Part shown: positions 59,524-64,000 of the stretch, piece after piece
Numbering within the stretch: position 1 is the first letter of the stretch
Layout: every line of letters begins with the position of its first letter
From: Paracyclopina nana
Taxonomy: Eukaryota; Arthropoda; Copepoda; Cyclopoida; Cyclopettidae
Reading direction: 5' to 3'
Length of the DNA: 64,000 bases
Assembly (NCBI GenBank): GCA_019096065.1
Contig: JAGUCH010000001.1
Span: 2,232,001 to 2,296,000 of the forward strand
Program-made: the position numbers and the translations under genes
The notes under the pieces: generated by a model
The model's database searches: none
Told to the model about the DNA's origin: nothing
The model's input: only the letters and a program-made list of their open reading frames with translations

Positions 59524-60800
59524 TCCTCAATTCAGCTATGGTTTCCAAAGTCAGAAATGGTGACTCAAGTCACTCCTTAAGTGGCTGCACCAGGTGAAGC
59601 TTAATAAGGCTTGGCTACCCAAGTCATTCCTAAGTAGTTTGTGTTTAACCAAGTCAGCCCAAGCTAGTTAAGTCACAAGTCAGTTAGGTTACACAAATGA
59701 GCCCCAACTTAGTATGTTAGAATAATAGAATAGTAGTTGGTCCCTGTCATGCTATGTTCTGGGTCAGTCATACCAGTAGGCCATGTTCCTGAAATGTTTT
59801 GTTGGTCATGATCTGGGTCCTTCTTTTGGAAGTCAGACTGAAGGCCTGCCCTTGACATTTTGCTGAAATTGCACAAGAGGCTGTAGGCCTCTGTGCTGAA
59901 TGTGGTAGTGTTTCTTTTTCCAAAGAGGGGATTTGAAACTTATCCCAAAAACTCAAAACTGCAATAAACATCCTACTTGGATCAACTACTTGTACAGTCC
60001 TTGGATCAACAAGAGGGATACTACTTGGATCGATTGTTAGAACACACACTCCTTGGATAGACAGGACAGAGATGCATTGGGAAGGGAGAGGGGGCAGGCC
60101 TTTTGCCCACTCTCAATAATATGCTTCAATAACTTTGTTGATAGCAGTTTGAGTTATGAGGGCCCAGCCTCCCAAAAATAATTAGAGTGGGCGGGTTTTT
60201 GATCCGCTCCAACTAATATTTCCTGCCTATTGCTCTTCTTAAAATTTTGTATTTTCAAAAAGCACTTAATATCAAACTAGAAACATCACATATGCAAAGG
60301 AATCATGGTGCCTGATTGGTTTTTGTACAGCTTCTTGTTTCAAACAGGGGAGCAACACAAGTCACAGTGAAATGTGGAGGGCAGGCCTTTTGCCCACTCC
60401 CAATAATGTGCTTCAATCAATTTGTTGATAGTATTGCAGTTTGAGTTATGAGAGCCCTCCCTCCCAAAAATAATGAGAATGGGCGGGCCTTTGGCCCGCT
60501 CTCACTTACACTGCCCGAATATTGCTCTTCTGAAAATGTCCTTGTTGCAAAAAGCATATAATATCAGAGAAGAAGCATACAAAGGAATCATGGTGGGTCA
60601 TTGGTTTTTGTTGTTTCCATTTTCAAACAGGGGAGCAATATATGTCACAGTGAAATGTGGAGGGCGGGTCTTCTTCTGCCCGCTCCCACAAATATTGCCC
60701 GAATATTACTGAATAATTTGTTTGGTGTAGGGGCAATCCAAAACATTTGTTCAACTTTTGCTATGAATGATACTGCAAAGAGTTGGAAAAATTGTGTGAT

Positions 60801-60872
60801 GTTCTGATGGCTCAGTGACAGAGTGTTAGATTGCAATGCAGTCCAATCCAGGTTCAAATCCCGGTATAGGCA
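60801..60872 (+). repeat. tRNA-like sequence (SINE head or tRNA pseudogene)
   Basis: A-box TGGCTCAGTGACAG and B-box GGTTCAAATCC lie at normal tRNA spacing, with a partly paired T-arm. The acceptor arms do not pair, so it is not a functional tRNA. The sequence is repeated with changes at 61279-61350. Confidence 0.65.
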
Positions 60873-60977
60873 AACATTTTTTGTCTTTTTCTGAATAACA
60901 GTTTACTTCCTGGTCGATATCCTGGTGCAGTTTCCTGGCTAAAAACTGGGGAGTGACATAGGTCACAGGGAAATGTG

Positions 60978-61002
60978 GAGGGCGGGCCTACGGCCCGCCC
61001 TC
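60978..61002. repeat. GC hairpin GAGGGCGGGCC-tac-GGCCCGCCCTC
   Basis: Perfect 11-bp stem with a three-base loop; about 90% G+C. Confidence 0.9.
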
Positions 61003-61278
61003 ATAAAAAATTGAGTAGGGGCGGGCCTTTTGCCCGCTCCCAATAATATGCATCAATCAAATTGTATATAGCATTGCTGTTTGTGTTTAATGGGATGAAG
61101 GTTTAAATCCCATCTTTGGAAAAACAGTAACTGCCATATTCTGCCCAGAGGCCTACGGCCACTGGGCAGAATGCGGCCAACATACAAAATTTGCTTGGGG
61201 TACAGGCAATCCTAAAAATTTGCTCAACTTCAACTTTTTCATTGATAATGCTGATCAGAGAAGTAAATTTTATGTGAT

Positions 61279-61350
61279 GCTTTGGTGGCTCAGTGACAGA
61301 GTGTCTGATTGCAATGCAGTCAGACCCAGGTTCAAATCCCACAACAGGCA
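61279..61350 (+). repeat. tRNA-like sequence, second copy
   Basis: Same A-box TGGCTCAGTGACAG and B-box GGTTCAAATCC as the copy at 60801. The region between boxes can form a stem (GTCTGA / TCAGAC). The T-arm and acceptor are unpaired, so it is a pseudo-tRNA. Confidence 0.65.
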
Positions 61351-61468
61351 GTTATTTTTCTGGTTTTTTCTGGATTGCAATTTACTTCCTGGTCGATATC
61401 CTGGTTTGGTTTCCTGGTGCAGTTTCCTGGCTAAAAACTGGGGAGTGACATAGGTCACAGCGAAATGT

Positions 61469-61495
61469 GGAGGGCGGGCCTTCGGCCCGCCCTCC
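61469..61495. repeat. GC hairpin GGAGGGCGGGCC-ttc-GGCCCGCCCTCC
   Basis: Perfect 12-bp stem with a TTC loop, followed by AATAAAA, at the end of the SINE-like array. Confidence 0.9.
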
Positions 61496-61907
61496 AATAA
61501 AATATTCATACATGAGGTTTCGCATTATACAAGGCTATTGTGTCATTACCGTGAAATAAACGTATTTTCAAGAATACTTTTGTTGGGAGAAAGGTAATTT
61601 CCAATCATAATCAATTTTTGGGTACAGGCAAATAATAAATACGGTTCTTTCTTATGGTTGTACTATCGTTTTTGTGAGTGTGAGCAGCATGATTGCTGCA
61701 AGCATATTAAACTCAGTTTAGTGATTATGGTCATTTCCTAAGTACTCCAATCGTACTTGATAGATCAGAGTCTATTTTTTCATTGCACATATTTAGCAAA
61801 TGAGTCAAAAAAAATACTTTGATAGACCTTTCCTTAATTTTTCTTCAACCAAAAGATCTGCAATTTGAAAACCTGTTTGCAATTTTTTCTCTAGATGCAT
61901 TCCGGTT

Positions 61908-63965
61908 TTAATTTTCGAACAACGATCCAACCACATCAGGCTCATCTCGTTTGTGGTAAATATTCAGTCCCAGCCTCAATGTAAAGAAATACAGACATTC
62001 TAAGGCTGACATTGCACTGAAGCCCAGACAAAGGCCTAATACACCTCCAACGTAGGAAAACAAGTCCACCACACTAAACAACTAAATAGAAATGTTATCA
62101 TGAAAAAACAGCTTTATTATTATGGATATTGTACCTCTCCTCTTTGGTGCTTCAAGAAGTGGAGATCTTCATGGTATACATGGAGTAGAGCAATGTTATC
62201 CTCCACATATTGGTCATCATTTAGCTTTGGAATTGCAGTTTTCAATTCAGAGCTTGCCTTAAAGTAAAAAGAAAGAAAGCTTTCAAACGAAGGCTACTAA
62301 TAATGTAAGATTTGATCATCATCCTAGTTTTATATATGTGATTTGCCCGTTTCTTTGAAAAGTTTTAGCTTGCCTAAGAAGCCATGTCTGAGTTACATAA
62401 CAAAAGGCCAATTTCATATTATCGAAGTCAAGCTAAGGCAAGCTAAGCTAGGTTCTTTGGAGGCTAATATCTCAGCAAATACTGAGCGTATTGGCACCAA
62501 ACTTGGTAGGATACATCAAAATGTCAACCTATAGCTGCGTTCCAAATTTGGTTAAGTTCCGAGGCCGTTTAGAGGAGGTCATTTTCTAAGCAAAGCTAGG
62601 TATCTAGCTTGTCTTTTTGGGCAGGTAAAGTCAGCCTATGGAAGGGATCCTTAGATTCATTTAAAATTTGGTATGGTGGCTTATTAGGCTCTTCTTATGA
62701 ATCCTACCAAATTTGGTGCCAATCGACTCAGTAGTTGCTGAGCTATAAGCCTCAAAAGTACCTTGCTTTTTTTAGCTTGTCTTTGTGAAATTGGCCTAAA
62801 GAATTATCTGTTTTCTAATAAGTTACTGAATCATAAAAATTGGCATGAACTTGTGACAAAGCAATGATGTTTTCCGCGATTTCTTGCGCAGGTAAAAATT
62901 GTCAAATGAAAAATTGACAAAAGAGTTCTTGAGATCAAGCTCAAAACGTAAAAATTACATGCAATCCTTTGGCCCTTGATATTTTGGCGGTGCTTAGCGT
63001 AAACGGATACTTCATTTCAGTACAAGCTGGAATACATTCGCAGTCCCCAACTGGACTCGCAGGATCGTACGCTGTAGTCTCCACCTTTTCTATCGCTTCT
63101 TCAACGCAGTCAGCCTTCGAAGGAGGGCAAATGGGCATGCTATTCTCATCTCTGGGCATGTAGTAAGCCACACATCCACAACTGGCGAAGGTGAAGTTGG
63201 AGGTGCACTCGCTCATGCAATTCAAAAAAGCATAAGTGTTGAAGTATCTGAGGTATTTTTCATCCTGCATAAAGCAGGCTCGTTTGGAGTGGTGAATGTC
63301 CATAATGGCCTCATCTGCGTGGATAATTTCAGGCTTAATAGGCATGAAATTCTCGGTGCCTGGTGACAGAGCAAAGCCATATTCCACAAGTTCTGGGTTG
63401 CTAGCTGGCATATGTAATAGGCCTTTGAGCCCCACGGACTCTGTACCCGAGCAAAAATATTCATCTTTTTCCACATTGAGCAGCAGAGTCAGGCCTGAAT
63501 GTCGGCCTGGTGCAAGGCTTCGTCTGGGCATTTGCTCAGCTGCCAGTTTTTCTTCCACATCATCACCTTCATTGATCTGGACCACAGTCAAGTCATCCAA
63601 ATACCCACTTTGAGGGTTCCATCTGCTCCACTTTTTCGTCTCTTCCTCAGAAGAATGATTTTCCTCATTGAGCTATAGGTTACGAAAAATAGAAAGCATT
63701 TTGCTTCAAGGGGTTGCATAATATGCCAGCTCTAGAAAAATATTGCTGTGAATAATTTAGCGTGCGAAGTCAATGAAAATTGGCTGAGATTGCTGTAATT
63801 ATAAATTGGACCTCGTGAACAGAGCCTTAGAAAGTTGAGCTTACCAGCTCCTTGCGAAACATTATCGAGTCAGGGGCCAAGTTAAAAGTACAGCATTGGC
63901 CCTCATCAGTGATAATTGGTCTGAAGATATTCGAGCAGTTTCTCTCATGTCCAGCGAAATGGCAC
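61908..63965 (-). CDS. DEG/ENaC (pickpocket-type) sodium channel, 5' part outside window
   Basis: Minus-strand exons 63965..63845, 63672..62959, 62257..62135 and 62081..61908; upstream exons lie beyond the right edge. These trimeric, amiloride-sensitive channels conduct sodium across the plasma membrane. Visible are the extracellular CHFAGHERNC and QCCTFNLAPD blocks early in the ectodomain. The cysteine-rich core follows (CMSECTSNFTFASCGCVAYY, DCECIPACTEMKYPF). The second membrane helix carries the selectivity filter GGVLGLCLGFSAMS, after a pre-TM2 SVVDLFSYVGG. The short cytoplasmic tail ends LFEN. The family usually reads GLFLG at the filter; here it is GLCLG. The 701-bp intron 62258-62958 holds a fold-back element. 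The first membrane helix is outside the window. Confidence 0.9.
62403..62799. repeat. Fold-back (inverted-repeat) element in channel intron
   Basis: The left arm (about 62403-62515) and right arm (about 62690-62799) are imperfect reverse complements: AGGCCAATTTCA, AAGCTAA, CTGAG, ATTGGCACCAAA and TTGGTAGGAT all recur inverted as ATCCTACCAA, TTTGGTGCCAAT, CTCAG, TTAGCTT and TGAAATTGGCCT. The unpaired centre is about 170 bp. No coding frame. Confidence 0.75.
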
Positions 63966-64000
63966 CTAATTGGTCATTAGAGGGTATACATTCATTATAA

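Larger units (their letters stand above)
60080..61500. repeat. Tandem array of SINE-like units with GC-rich hairpin heads
   Basis: Four units of about 300-490 bp, each opening with a G(T/A)GG(A)GGGC(G/A)GGCC...GGCCCGC hairpin (near 60088, 60360, 60655, 60978) and each ending GGGGAG(T/C)(G/A)ACA..GTCACAG(T/G/C)GAAATGTGG. The first two lack the tRNA-like part; the last two carry it. The array ends with a full hairpin at 61469-61495. Confidence 0.75.
56739..61907. other. Satellite- and SINE-rich intergenic block
   Basis: About 5.2 kb with no supported gene. It is built of several tandem or dispersed repeat families, listed separately, and two tRNA-related sequences. Open frames here (for example 58938-59384) consist of repeat sequence. 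The first ~400 bp hold the poly(A) signal at 56814 and a half hairpin GGAGGGCGGGCCTACGG near 56768. Confidence 0.55.

Noticed and set aside
60801-61350. Functional tRNA genes
   Set aside because: A- and B-boxes are present but the acceptor arms do not pair, so they are tRNA-derived repeats.
1-64000. CRISPR arrays, bacterial operons or phage genes
   Set aside because: Spliced genes throughout; tandem repeats lack the repeat-spacer pattern.

Overview
The window is nuclear DNA of an invertebrate animal, most likely an arthropod and possibly a crustacean. Genes are split by GT-AG introns, many only 53-62 bp long. The gene set includes a DEG/ENaC channel, a quiver-like Ly6 protein, MEGF8 and tandem M12B proteases. 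I cannot name the species. I built every gene model by hand from reading frames, splice signals, phase agreement and family motifs; none rests on transcript evidence.

Layout, left to right. 1-882 (-): 5' part of a carbohydrate sulfotransferase that runs off the left edge. 2350-3286 (+): EF-hand protein. 4041-13392 (+): a complete 17-exon MEGF8 orthologue of 2813 aa. 13516-17606 (-): GPI-anchored Ly6 protein, convergent with MEGF8. 22418-24544 (-): 7-dehydrocholesterol reductase (DHCR7). 26286-28217 (+): GC-rich coiled-coil protein of unknown function. 28218-33896: repeat-rich, no supported gene. 33897-35889 and 36227-38915 (+): tandem pair of secreted M12B metalloproteases with different C-terminal modules. 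39278-41114 (+): DGAT2/MOGAT acyltransferase. 41582-45583 (+): PPM1H-type PP2C phosphatase. 46259-46968 (-): small coiled-coil protein, possibly a BLOC-1 subunit. 47974-50863 (+): PRPP-synthetase-like protein with an insertion and an acidic tail. 53413-56738 (+): cysteine-rich, probably GPI-anchored protein. 56739-61907: satellites, tRNA-derived repeats and GC hairpins. 61908-63965 (-): DEG/ENaC channel running off the right edge.

The genes do not form a pathway; this is a normal mix of housekeeping, membrane and secreted functions. Apart from the genes, the window is notable for palindromic and inverted repeats: an opposed pair of tandem arrays inside the PPM1H intron, a fold-back element in the channel intron, a TA-flanked inverted-repeat element in a protease intron, a near-perfect 43-bp palindrome, and a tandem SINE-like array whose units carry GC-rich hairpins.
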